From NCBI RefSeq assembly GCF_947170395.1, contig NZ_CAMVTE010000005.1:24593-88592 (forward strand): a stretch of 64,000 nt of DNA, given 5' to 3'. The stretch is from an uncultured Methanobrevibacter sp. Lineage in GTDB: Archaea; Methanobacteriota; Methanobacteria; Methanobacteriales; Methanobacteriaceae. Each line of letters begins with the position of its first letter. The stretch's first letter is position 1. The position numbers were made by a program, and so were the translations under genes. Below the pieces are notes generated by a model. The model ran no database searches. It worked only from the letters and a program-made list of their open reading frames with translations, and was not told where the DNA came from. Below are positions 11,047-19,987 of this stretch, piece by piece.

Positions 11047-11430
11047 CGGCAAGTTTGCATTTTCAGGTAAAAATCTTCAGATGCAGTAAATCATGCTAGA
11101 TGTCTGTGTGTAAAATTAAAAATGTGTTGTTGCTTGAAATAACCATTCGAAAAATCATTTACCTGAAATTGCATATTGGAATTTCATAAGCTTACTCAAA
11201 ATAAGTGCTTGAAAATTCATAATCCTGTAAAGCGTCAAATTCGAAAATCATATACTAACCACTTTTTTAAAATGAATCTTGGCCCAAAATAAAAATTATC
11301 AAAACTCGTTAAAATGCAATTAATAAATATAATTAAATTTCAACACTTTAAAAGTCATAATTAATAAAATCAATGAAGCATTTAATGATTCGTCTTAAAT
11401 GGGATATTCTTCTCTGAATTTGAAGATTGC
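11047..11430. other. AT-rich intergenic stretch without a supported gene
   Basis: No frame with a ribosome site or recognisable protein was found on either strand. It holds one copy of the TCATATACTAACC motif (11244-11260). The block before 11452 (GATTGCAATAATGCT) is shared with the sequence preceding copy C at 13255. Confidence 0.5.
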
Positions 11431-11451
11431 AATAATGCTTGAATAAGTAAA

Positions 11452-11571
11452 TTTATATACTATAAGAAATTAAAGTTACAATTAGTAACTAAAAGTTAGT
11501 AATTGGAATTTCGATTACTTACCATTTTTCCGTGGACAACTTACAGGATAATATATTTTAATTATCTGTAA
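11452..11571 (+). ncRNA. promoter/leader block copy B with three hairpins, putative ncRNA
   Basis: TTTATATACTAT (11452-11463) would start an RNA near 11478. Downstream, GTTAC/GTAAC forms a small hairpin. AGTAATTG (11498-11505) pairs with CGATTACT (11512-11519) including one G-T wobble. TTACA-G-GATAAT (11541-11552) pairs with ATTATC-TGTAA (11561-11571), leaving one bulged G. No ORF follows within 200 bases. Copy C of the block sits in the arsA leader, so B may instead be an orphaned leader. From 11572 to 11783 I see nothing else supportable. Confidence 0.4.
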
Positions 11572-11783
11572 TAAAGATTATTATATTCTCCATTTCCTAA
11601 TCCTATTTTAATTTAATTTTATATTTTTATCAATTCTTTTTGCATCGTAAATTTTATATGTGATGTTTTTCTCACTACAATTTTACCAATTGGCTTCAAC
11701 AAGCCTTAAATAATTTATAACACATATATGTTCTCTTGAAAGGCCTCAAACTATAACACATTTTTGAAAGGAGGTGAATAAAC

Positions 11784-11960
11784 ATGAGAATATTTATTAT
11801 ATTCACTGTTTATTTATTAATCAGAGTAGTTTCACCGTATGGCTATTCTGGTGTTCTTTTCATGCGTCTGAATGGAGGTGAAAAAAGTGGGGTTGATTAT
11901 ATTCCTCATTGGATCATATTGGCCGAATATTATGGCACTAATGATTCTGATAAAATATAG
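11784..11960 (+). CDS. 58-codon ORF with near-ideal ribosome site, overlapping the peptide gene of copy 2
   Basis: AAAGGAGGTGA, an almost complete complement of the 16S 3' end, lies six bases before the ATG. The product starts MRIFIIFTVYLLIRVVSPYG (hydrophobic) and continues through the repeat boundary in the frame reading NGGEKSGVDYIPHWIIL. Its last third overlaps the 26-codon gene at 11887 in another frame. In copy 1 the same frame reads NGGGKSGVDYLPHWIIL but stops early and has no such upstream part. It may be a translated leader that opens the nested start, or a separate peptide. Confidence 0.4.
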   Translation: MRIFIIFTVYLLIRVVSPYGYSGVLFMRLNGGEKSGVDYIPHWIILAEYYGTNDSDKI

Positions 11961-11967
11961 GAGATAA
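11887..11967 (+). CDS. 26-residue hydrophobic peptide, copy 2 (type I toxin-like)
   Basis: GTG start with GGAGGTG about six bases upstream. The product reads VGLIIFLIGSYWPNIM, then a hydrophobic stretch, then a basic end KYRR. Against copy 1 it has equal length, several silent third-position changes, I/L, L/M and T/A exchanges, and a stop at the same codon (TAA versus TAG). This fits selection on a small membrane peptide. It is nested out of frame in the 58-codon ORF. Confidence 0.5.
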   Translation: MGLIIFLIGSYWPNIMALMILIKYRR

Positions 11968-12103
11968 CGACTCAAATTTTCACCTTCTAAATGGCAATTA
12001 AATATAAACAAGTCAATGAGGGGCTTTGAAAACTAATGTTTTCGTGAGGCCTTTTCCTTGAGATAGCCACTATTTAATTGTCTATTTTTTAAAATTAGTT
12101 AAG

Positions 12104-12253
12104 TTTATATATTTTATTTAATAATAGTATTATACAAGAGATTTACTTTTAAGTAAACCTCTATTAAGACGCAAAAAATGTATTATTAATGTCTAATACG
12201 GGATATTGTAGAGATTTTTCTCTACAATAGGACATTAATTTGAATTTTTTTTT
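12104..12253 (+). ncRNA. putative structured ncRNA, copy 2
   Basis: Same plan as copy 1: TATA at 12104-12113, hairpin 1 at 12137-12162, hairpin 2 at 12185-12239, poly-T at 12245-12253. Hairpin 1 gains pairing here because TTTACTT now faces AAGTAAA. Hairpin 2 keeps both 9-bp stems and the TAATACGGGAT internal loop, and one T is added only in the apical loop. Retention of pairing between copies supports an RNA function. Confidence 0.6.
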
Positions 12254-12350
12254 AAGAACCCGAGTTTTTCAACTAAAAACATCACATACTAAGATAAACT
12301 AACTGCATCTGATTATATTGTAATTGTTAGTTAATTTGGTGGATAAAAAT

Positions 12351-13100
12351 ATGGACAAAAGTTTAAATGAAATTATGAAGACTAAATGGATGTATTTGAA
12401 TGAGGATGAACTTAAATTTTATTCATTGGGCATTTTTATAGAATGCATCTGTTTGAGTGTAGTTATTTCAATAATATTAAATTTATTGTTCAAATCTGAT
12501 TTTATGCTCTGCATGTCAGGGTTTACTATTGTTAGTATCATGTTTACTATTTTAATATATAAACGTGACTTTTTTGATGAAAAATTTGAATTATTTTCTC
12601 CTGATAAATTGCAAGGCACTAATCAAGGATTAATCCTATTTTTATTTGTATCATCATTTTTGGTATCTTGGGGCTTTTTTTGTGCGGCTTTAAAATATGG
12701 ATTATATAATGCAATTGCATTTTCTTTAGCAGTATGTTTTCCGGGAATTTTCCTGCTTTTAAGAAGAAATGTATACTCTAATGAAAACAACAACTCATTT
12801 TATGATGGTAATGGTTATCATCCACTTTTTCATTGGGTTTTAGGTATTACTGTAGGTTCTGGGCCTTTGGGTGTCTCTTTAACTAATTTTTTAAAAGACA
12901 TGTTTGTTAAAGGTTCATTTTTGAATATTGACTTAATTTCGGTTGTATTGGCATTAGTTTTAGAATGCTTTGTTCTTTCCCCAGATGTTGCAAATAAGAT
13001 TTTACCATTTGAATTAAAAAGAATTGAAGGTATGAAAAAATTTATTTTAATTTCATTATGTTTAATGATGATATTACTACTTTTTAATATGATAATTTAA
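12351..13100 (+). CDS. multi-pass membrane protein of unknown function
   Basis: 249 residues from the ATG at 12351, which has GGTGG eight bases upstream; the frame is open 27 bases further up but without a site. Six or seven membrane helices are visible, with a short N-terminal cytoplasmic part (MDKSLNEIMKTKWMYLNEDE) and a charged loop near residue 75. I do not recognise the family. It lies just behind repeat copy 2, from whose poly-T end it is separated by about 100 bases, and before the arsA promoter. It may belong to the accessory island. Confidence 0.6.
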   Translation: MDKSLNEIMKTKWMYLNEDELKFYSLGIFIECICLSVVISIILNLLFKSDFMLCMSGFTIVSIMFTILIYKRDFFDEKFELFSPDKLQGTNQGLILFLFVSSFLVSWGFFCAALKYGLYNAIAFSLAVCFPGIFLLLRRNVYSNENNNSFYDGNGYHPLFHWVLGITVGSGPLGVSLTNFLKDMFVKGSFLNIDLISVVLALVLECFVLSPDVANKILPFELKRIEGMKKFILISLCLMMILLLFNMII

Positions 13101-13254
13101 CATTTATCTATGAATTATTCTTAACAAACTTAATTTTCATGGTTTAAGGATTTAAGAAATAGTATTCGTAATTTCAACAATAAATTATGGTAATTATTTA
13201 AAATAAAGTGTTAATATTGAAATTGATGATTGCAATAGTGCTAAAATAACTAAC

Positions 13255-14424
<1,170 letters not shown>

Positions 14425-14425
<1 letters not shown>

Positions 14426-14456
14426 AGTTAAAATATTCAAATTTTAACTTTTTTTT
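14425..14456 (+). terminator. arsA terminator
   Basis: AAGTTAAAAT and ATTTTAACTT make a perfect 10-bp stem with a six-base loop that overlaps the arsA stop codon and leads straight into eight T residues. The convergent gene at 14455 ends within it. Confidence 0.7.
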
Positions 14457-14793
14457 ACTTATTTTTTTCAAAAAGCCATCCGAAAAACATTACCAATACA
14501 AACAGGAACAATATCACTATTCCGTCTGCTGTTGAACCCTTGTTTGTGAGATCCATATAAACGGAGTTCATGAAATAGATGACAAAAAGAATTATTCCAA
14601 TCAGATAGAATAGAATTGATAATTTGGAACTTTCAAATCTTTTTTTATAGCCGGAAAAAATAATCATCACCAAAAAGAGTATGGCAAGTGCCAGCAGGAA
14701 AAGAAATATAAAGTAATATTGAGGTATTGTTTGCATACATGCAATCAGCACGATAATTGCAATAACAATGAATATCGCTTCAATCTTGTTCAT
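14455..14793 (-). CDS. small four-helix membrane protein
   Basis: 112 residues with four predicted membrane helices (about 5-22, 27-46, 58-77, 88-106), separated by short basic turns such as SGYKKRFESSK. GGTGAT three bases upstream of the ATG at 14793 supports the start. I do not recognise a family. It follows the surface protein and the 61-residue membrane protein on the same strand, with a 51-base gap, so it could be the end of that unit. Confidence 0.6.
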   Translation of the reverse strand: MNKIEAIFIVIAIIVLIACMQTIPQYYFIFLFLLALAILFLVMIIFSGYKKRFESSKLSILFYLIGIILFVIYFMNSVYMDLTNKGSTADGIVILFLFVLVMFFGWLFEKNK

Positions 14794-14844
14794 TTTATCA
14801 CCAATTTAAAAAATTAAATAAGTTAAAATAAATGTTATTTTAAC

Positions 14845-15030
14845 TTAATCGCTTTTTAACATGAAAATACCGTCTACAAATATTATAAACAACATTAAAG
14901 TTGTAATGTTTAAGTCAAGCGGAATGCCCATTATCATGAGAATGCATTCATAGACTAGGCAAATTATGAAAATTATATCCAATATCTGTATTATTTTCGG
15001 CAGTTTTTTGAATTTTTCAATAATTTTCAT
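14845..15030 (-). CDS. 61-residue two-helix membrane protein
   Basis: Starts at the ATG at 15030, which overlaps the stop of the large surface protein (ATGA) and has GGTGTGAT upstream. A basic N terminus (MKIIEKFKKLPK) precedes two hydrophobic helices. Translational coupling with the surface protein suggests a joint role, for example a membrane partner, but no domain is recognisable. Confidence 0.6.
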   Translation of the reverse strand: MKIIEKFKKLPKIIQILDIIFIICLVYECILMIMGIPLDLNITTLMLFIIFVDGIFMLKSD

Positions 15031-17921
15031 TTTATCACACCTTTCCAACTGTCGTCCCAATATTTTGTTGGTATGCTGAAAGGACTCCAATAGTCTTCAC
15101 TGAAATATTGGTATGTTTCCTCTTTGGTTAATTGTTTGGTATTTCCATTACTAATATATATTGCACTTGTTCTGTCTAATGTCAAATCGCTGTTGATTTT
15201 TACTTCAACATAATCATAACCTCCATTTTTGTTTGGAATATTGTATATCTTCTTGTTTTGAAGATAGCCCGGTCGTGTAAATGTGTATGTGTCCATTAGG
15301 CCATGCCATTCCTTTTCATTAACAACATTGTTTCTATAGGTTGTTCCTGCACTTTGAATTATTGCCATTGTTGAAAACAATTGCAGACTTGCAAGCGAAG
15401 CGCCGCTTAAGGTTTTTCCCAAAAGTTCCTTTCCAATCAGATAGAGGATATAGCTTAAGGGCTGTGCATTGTTCATGATGTAGGAAATTCCTTTTGAAAT
15501 CAAACCAAACGTGTTTCTGATGCCGGCTATAATGTCTTTAGATATTGTTGGGACACTGCAGCAGTCTTTGGTTGTGGATACTGAAGATCCCTTGTAAATG
15601 CTGCCGTCATGGTGCATTATAACATTTGCAAGTCCGCTGCTTGAGTTAAATGCAATTGCCGATTCGCTTTTGTCTTCGCATAATATATAAATCATCTCTC
15701 CCAGCTGGGATATGCTGAAACGGTTGTTTGCAATCGATGCAAATACGTTTTCCAGTGAATTGGTGGAGTTGTCTGCATATCTCAATGCAATCTGTGAAAG
15801 GGAATATTCCTCCAAATTCGCCAAATTGAGCGAATTTATCAGTCTAAATAGCAAAACATCTTTTGTATTCCCGCTAACGCTCATGCCCATGTCGGTATTT
15901 AGGATATTCAAATATGTGTCATCAAGATTTATTCCACCCAAAATCGTTAATGTATGGTCCCGTTTCCAGTTTACACTATACTGTTTTGCATAGTCATTTG
16001 CCAGTTCATCTGAAAGCCAGGCTGTTTCAAGGGAGGCCAAATGCATTCCATAAGCATTCATAACGCCGAATCTGTCCAGATATTTGCCGTTGGCATTTAC
16101 CCAATTTTCCAGAATGCTTTTAGTAATTTTTTCATTAATGATGCTGTATGACTGCAGGACTTCAAATCCCATTGTTCTGCGGTATTTTTCTGAAAGTCCA
16201 TAACTCACGGTTTCCTCTTTTTTGATTTCTTCTCTGCCGTTGACTGCAAATTTGGTGATTATATCTTCTTTTGATGAATAACCCACAATATTTCTTCCAA
16301 AGTATGAAAATGTCACGGGCGTGTTTGTGTTGGTGAATTTTATCGATGCAGTGTTGTGGTTTGTTATCTCATCGTAGCTTTTATAGTTGAAATCATAAAT
16401 CGTTTTTGAATAGTATTTCGACAGGCTGTATTGCAGTCCCAACTCATCAAAACTTACGGTCTGGAAATTGACTTTTGCTTTTACAATGTCATTCTGCATA
16501 TATGTTAATGTTTCGCTATTTTGAACTCCCTTATCTGCATAAAATCCGAATAACTCAACATTGTCACCTGTTTTGGATTGATAATCGATTTGGGTATATC
16601 CGTTGATTCTTGATATGATGATTCCGCTGTCTTTTAAGTTGTTTTTATTCACGTCACTTTTAATCCCACTTCCATCAAGGGGAATCAAATAGTTTGCATA
16701 TCCAAGAAGTGTGGAGTTTACGCCGCCAATTCTTGTATTGGAGAATTGATAGCTTTTGTCTTTAATCTGGACGGTAAATATTTCGTTTTTAGGCATTTTT
16801 ATGATTCCATTATATCCTGTCTTTAGAGAATATGCTGAGTTTTTAAAGACATATGGGATGGTTACATTAACGTAATTGGGAATCAAGGTTGAATGTATAA
16901 AATTTGAGGATTTTATGACTTTATTGACGGTTATTTTATTTGTTGATTTCAGTCCGCTGAATTCTGTTGTTATTGTATATTTTCCGGGGGTCAGTTTCAC
17001 ATCCAATGTTGCAATGCCGTTCTTGTTGGTTGTTTTTGAATAGGTCTTACCGTTCAGTTTTATTGTGACTTTTTTATTGGATGAAGCCTTGCCGTTGCTG
17101 TTGAGTATTTTAACGTTGAATTTGCCGGTTACACCCTCATTGACGCTTAGATCTTTTGTTTCTATCAGCGATTTTATTGTAACGGTTTTTGTAACTGTTT
17201 CAGATGTTTTTGAATTGATATTGGAAATGCTGTATTTTCCGGGCTTCAGGTCAACAGCTAACTTCGCCACTCCTTTTGAATCTGTTTTAATGGAATAAGT
17301 CTTGCCGTTCAGTTTCATTTTCACCTGTGTGTTTTTAAGCAGGTTTCCCTTCTGATTATAAAATGTCGCAGAATATGAGGCAGTGTTTTTATAATATTTG
17401 GTTAAATCACCGCATTTTATTGTGCTTTTAATTGTAACGGTACTTTTTGCGCTGCTTTTTTCAAATTCGCTATTGCCGTTGCATGTGCTCAGAACCGTAT
17501 AAGTTCCGCTTTTATAATTGAGATTTATCGATGCCTTCCCGTTTTTATCGGTTGTTTTTGTGAACGTTTCGCCATTGATTTTTATCTGAACTTTGGCATT
17601 GCCGATAACCTTTTTTCCATATTTCAGGGTTACCGTAAACTTGCTTCCGTCCTTATAATACATTTTCACATCAGGTGCAGTTAATGTGGTCTTTTTTTTA
17701 GTTGTGGTTGAAGACTTGGACTCGGCACTTAGCTTCACGTCATCATTTGCTGCACTCAATATTTCATTGTCATTTTCTACACTTATTTTACACAATTCCT
17801 GATTTGAATCAGTCTTTTGGATTGCTTGAACTGTTTCATTTTCTAAATTGGCTGCCGATACGGCTGAAACTAAAAAAACAAATAAGAAAATAAAACATAT
17901 GGTGTTTATTTTTTTATTCAT
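15027..17921 (-). CDS. large secreted adhesin-like protein with Ig-like repeats
   Basis: 964 residues from the ATG at 17921, preceded by AAGGTAG. A signal peptide occupies about 1-25. Three to four Ig-like beta-sandwich repeats of 75-90 residues (to about 350) follow, each with a strand pattern like KMKLNGKTYS..T-(D/N)-KG-A-L-V-L-PGKYT, as in many Methanobrevibacter adhesin-like proteins. The remaining 600 residues are a globular region I do not recognise. It has a CC pair in TTKDCCSVPT and a hydrophobic tract near 845-875 that may cross the membrane. It is the first gene of a unit with the 61-residue protein. Confidence 0.75.
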   Translation of the reverse strand: MNKKINTICFIFLFVFLVSAVSAANLENETVQAIQKTDSNQELCKISVENDNEILSAANDDVKLSAESKSSTTTKKKTTLTAPDVKMYYKDGSKFTVTLKYGKKVIGNAKVQIKINGETFTKTTDKNGKASINLNYKSGTYTVLSTCNGNSEFEKSSAKSTVTIKSTIKCGDLTKYYKNTASYSATFYNQKGNLLKNTQVKMKLNGKTYSIKTDSKGVAKLAVDLKPGKYSISNINSKTSETVTKTVTIKSLIETKDLSVNEGVTGKFNVKILNSNGKASSNKKVTIKLNGKTYSKTTNKNGIATLDVKLTPGKYTITTEFSGLKSTNKITVNKVIKSSNFIHSTLIPNYVNVTIPYVFKNSAYSLKTGYNGIIKMPKNEIFTVQIKDKSYQFSNTRIGGVNSTLLGYANYLIPLDGSGIKSDVNKNNLKDSGIIISRINGYTQIDYQSKTGDNVELFGFYADKGVQNSETLTYMQNDIVKAKVNFQTVSFDELGLQYSLSKYYSKTIYDFNYKSYDEITNHNTASIKFTNTNTPVTFSYFGRNIVGYSSKEDIITKFAVNGREEIKKEETVSYGLSEKYRRTMGFEVLQSYSIINEKITKSILENWVNANGKYLDRFGVMNAYGMHLASLETAWLSDELANDYAKQYSVNWKRDHTLTILGGINLDDTYLNILNTDMGMSVSGNTKDVLLFRLINSLNLANLEEYSLSQIALRYADNSTNSLENVFASIANNRFSISQLGEMIYILCEDKSESAIAFNSSSGLANVIMHHDGSIYKGSSVSTTKDCCSVPTISKDIIAGIRNTFGLISKGISYIMNNAQPLSYILYLIGKELLGKTLSGASLASLQLFSTMAIIQSAGTTYRNNVVNEKEWHGLMDTYTFTRPGYLQNKKIYNIPNKNGGYDYVEVKINSDLTLDRTSAIYISNGNTKQLTKEETYQYFSEDYWSPFSIPTKYWDDSWKGVIK

Positions 17922-18045
17922 ATTATCTACCTTGATGTTAATTTTTTTCATCAACAATCAAGGTATGATTTCTAAAATATAAATGCTTTAATCTTTAAAA
18001 TAAATGGTAAATGACTTTTAAAATGAATTTTACGCCTAAATTTTT

Positions 18046-18693
18046 CTAATATATGACCATAATACACATATAGGTAAATTCACTTTGAGCGATGTCTTTT
18101 AAAGTGGCTTCAACAATTTGTTCGTCGGGGTAGCTGAGACGTTCACACACGACAACTTTCCTCTCCGGGTCAACGCCGTTGTCAAGTAGAAACTGGGCCA
18201 TGTCCTTTACTTTTCTTGAAGGAAGTGCAATGGTTGTCTTTCCATTGTTGATAACCGGCAGGATCTCTTCAATGTTTTCCCTTCCATGGAATGTCATCAC
18301 ATTGGCATTGTCCCACTGGATGTGGCATTTTCCGGCGGCAAGCTGAAGAGAACTGATTCCGGGAATCACTTCAATGTTTTTTTCATCGAAACCCTTTTCT
18401 TTTGAAATTCTCAAAACGGTATTCAGGACTCCTGAAAAGCCGGGATCTCCGGTTGACAGTATGGAAACTGTGTGGCCGTCACAGGCCAGCTGGACACCCT
18501 CTTCGAGTTTATCCAATAGGTCTTTTACATTAAATGGAATTTTTCCCTTAACGTCTTCAAATAGTTCGATTGCTCTTGTACTTCCAACTGTGTAGTCGCT
18601 TGCATTAACAGTATCAATAGCCTTTTTTGTTAAATATTCGCTTGCGCCAGGACCTATTCCAACAATATAAATTTTTCCGCTCATTTTAACCAT
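18046..18693 (-). CDS. cbiE: cobalt-precorrin-7 (C5)-methyltransferase
   Basis: 215 residues beginning GKIYIVGIGPGASEYLTKKA, the S-adenosylmethionine-dependent tetrapyrrole methylase motif. STGDPGFSG and GISSLQLAAGK match CbiE/CobL N-terminal enzymes that methylate C5 in the anaerobic cobalamin pathway. The start is either ATG 18693 or ATG 18684; both overlap or abut the end of the upstream HxlR gene, so the two are likely cotranscribed. The C15-methyltransferase half (CbiT) is not in the window. Methanogens need corrinoids for methyl transfer. Confidence 0.9.
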   Translation of the reverse strand: MVKMSGKIYIVGIGPGASEYLTKKAIDTVNASDYTVGSTRAIELFEDVKGKIPFNVKDLLDKLEEGVQLACDGHTVSILSTGDPGFSGVLNTVLRISKEKGFDEKNIEVIPGISSLQLAAGKCHIQWDNANVMTFHGRENIEEILPVINNGKTTIALPSRKVKDMAQFLLDNGVDPERKVVVCERLSYPDEQIVEATLKDIAQSEFTYMCIMVIY

Positions 18694-19066
18694 CGATTCC
18701 TAATTTTTCAATAAATGTTTCTTTCAGCATTTCACGGGTTTCATCAGAATAGCTGTTGTCGTTTTCATCATGTAGGGTAAACATGGCAAGTTCAAAGACA
18801 ATTCTGTTCATTGACCTGCCGTAATCTGTCAGATAATACTCGGTTGTAACTGGTGTGGTGTTCAGCACGACTTTTTCAATTAAACCATTTTCTTCAAGTT
18901 CCTTAAGACAGTTTGACAATACCTTATTGCTTAATTTTGGTTTGTCTTCTTTAAACTCTTTGAAATGTTTTTTGCCAAAAAACATGTCTCTTATGATTTG
19001 AATGCTCCATTTTTTGTTTATCAGATTTAGAGTCTTATCGACCGGACATACAATTTCACTATTCAT
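18686..19066 (-). CDS. HxlR-family winged-helix regulator
   Basis: 126 residues with the HxlR core: KWSIQIIRDMFFGKKHFKEF, then LSNKVLSNCLKELEENGLIEK and the wing TPVTTEYYLTDYG. Cys7 near the N terminus (VCPVDKTLNLINKKW) is at the place where YodB/HypR-type members sense thiol-reactive or oxidising compounds. There is no ribosome site before the ATG and a TATA-like GATATATACC lies about 25 bases upstream, so the message is probably leaderless. It is divergent from the macrodomain–SirTM pair, with a strong palindrome between, and overlaps cbiE. Confidence 0.87.
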   Translation of the reverse strand: MNSEIVCPVDKTLNLINKKWSIQIIRDMFFGKKHFKEFKEDKPKLSNKVLSNCLKELEENGLIEKVVLNTTPVTTEYYLTDYGRSMNRIVFELAMFTLHDENDNSYSDETREMLKETFIEKLGIDG

Positions 19067-19104
19067 AATATTAACTTTGTTAAAATGGTATATATCTTTT
19101 GTTA

Positions 19105-19130
19105 GTTACTTTCAAGTAACCAGGTTGCTT
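19105..19130. promoter_or_regulatory. overlapping palindromic operators between HxlR and macro-SirTM genes
   Basis: GTTACTTTCAAGTAAC (19105-19120) is a perfect palindrome with 7-bp arms. Its right half also forms the left half of AAGTAACCAGGTTGCTT (19114-19130), a second palindrome with one mismatch, and a further AGTTAC follows. The site lies directly upstream of the HxlR TATA box and about 30 bases before a TATA-like ATTTAAATA for the divergent pair. It is the natural binding site candidate for the HxlR protein. Confidence 0.6.
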
Positions 19131-19198
19131 TTTAGTTACAAAAATCATTTAAATATCTAAAAGAATAGTATTATTAACAAAATTTTAGGGGGATGAAG

Positions 19199-19987
19199 AT
19201 GAATAGTGATGAACAGCTGGATTTTTTGATAAAGTATTTGATAGATGAAAGAAATGAGATAATTGATGTTCCGGATGATATTCAGGAAAAAAGGAATTTG
19301 CTTCGTTCATTGATGAATGTAAGAATGCCCTCTGATGTGTCTGATGAATTTTTAAATGTTCAGGATGATTATTTGACTAATGAAACCTTAAATAAGGATT
19401 TGACTTCTCTGGAGGATATCAAAGAAATTAAGGACAATATTGCCCTTTGGCAAGGTGACATTACAACCCTAAAGGTGGATGGTATTGTAAATGCGGCAAA
19501 TTCAAAATTGCTTGGATGCTTTATACCTATGCACAATTGCATAGATAACGTGATTCACTCAGCGGCCGGTATTCAGTTAAGGGGCGAGTGCAATGACATT
19601 ATGCAGAATCAGGGATGTGATGAAGCCATAGGCAAGGCAAAAATAACCGGTGCCTACAATTTGCCTTCAAAATATGTAATCCATACTGTCGGACCTGCAA
19701 TTCCTCAAGGTTTAAAACCTTCTAAAAGTGATTGTGATGCACTGGCAAGCTGTTATAGGTCATGCTTGGAACTTGCTGATTCAAATGGATTGAAATCTAT
19801 TGCATTCTGTTGCATTTCAACAGGAGTATTTAATTTTCCTCAGGATTTGGCTGCAAAAATTGCAATCAGAACTGTCAGAGAGTACATGGATTTGCATGAT
19901 AGCGGATTGCATGTAATTTTCAACGTGTTTACGGATGTTGACTATTTGATTTATAAAGATTTGTTGTTTGGTGATATTCATGGATAA
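19199..19987 (+). CDS. zinc-type macrodomain protein (protein-ADP-ribose hydrolase)
   Basis: 262 residues from the ATG at 19199; AGGGGG lies six bases upstream, too close to the ATG at 19193. An N-terminal helical part (1-80) precedes the macrodomain: [17 protein letters not shown] binds ADP-ribose. [13 protein letters not shown] carries the Cys-His-Cys residues that bind zinc in the SirTM-linked macrodomains, and [10 protein letters not shown] is the phosphate loop. In bacteria these hydrolases remove ADP-ribose added by the partner SirTM. It overlaps that gene here by eight bases. Confidence 0.9.
   Translation: MNSDEQLDFLIKYLIDERNEIIDVPDDIQEKRNLLRSLMNVRMPSDVSDEFLNVQDDYLTNETLNKDLTSLEDIKEIKDNIALWQGDITTLKVDGIVNAANSKLLGCFIPMHNCIDNVIHSAAGIQLRGECNDIMQNQGCDEAIGKAKITGAYNLPSKYVIHTVGPAIPQGLKPSKSDCDALASCYRSCLELADSNGLKSIAFCCISTGVFNFPQDLAAKIAIRTVREYMDLHDSGLHVIFNVFTDVDYLIYKDLLFGDIHG

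Larger units (their letters stand above)
11869..12288 (+). repeat. 420-bp direct repeat, copy 2
   Basis: Second copy of the segment at 9190-9608, in the same orientation. It begins at TGAATGGAGGTG and ends at ACATCACATA, after which the two copies diverge at once. Similarity is highest from about 11990 on, the region between the peptide gene and the poly-T run. Confidence 0.85.

Noticed and set aside
9085..12350. Insertion sequence or transposon in the AT-rich island
   Set aside because: Direct repeats are present but no transposase frame, no terminal inverted repeats and no target-site duplication could be found.
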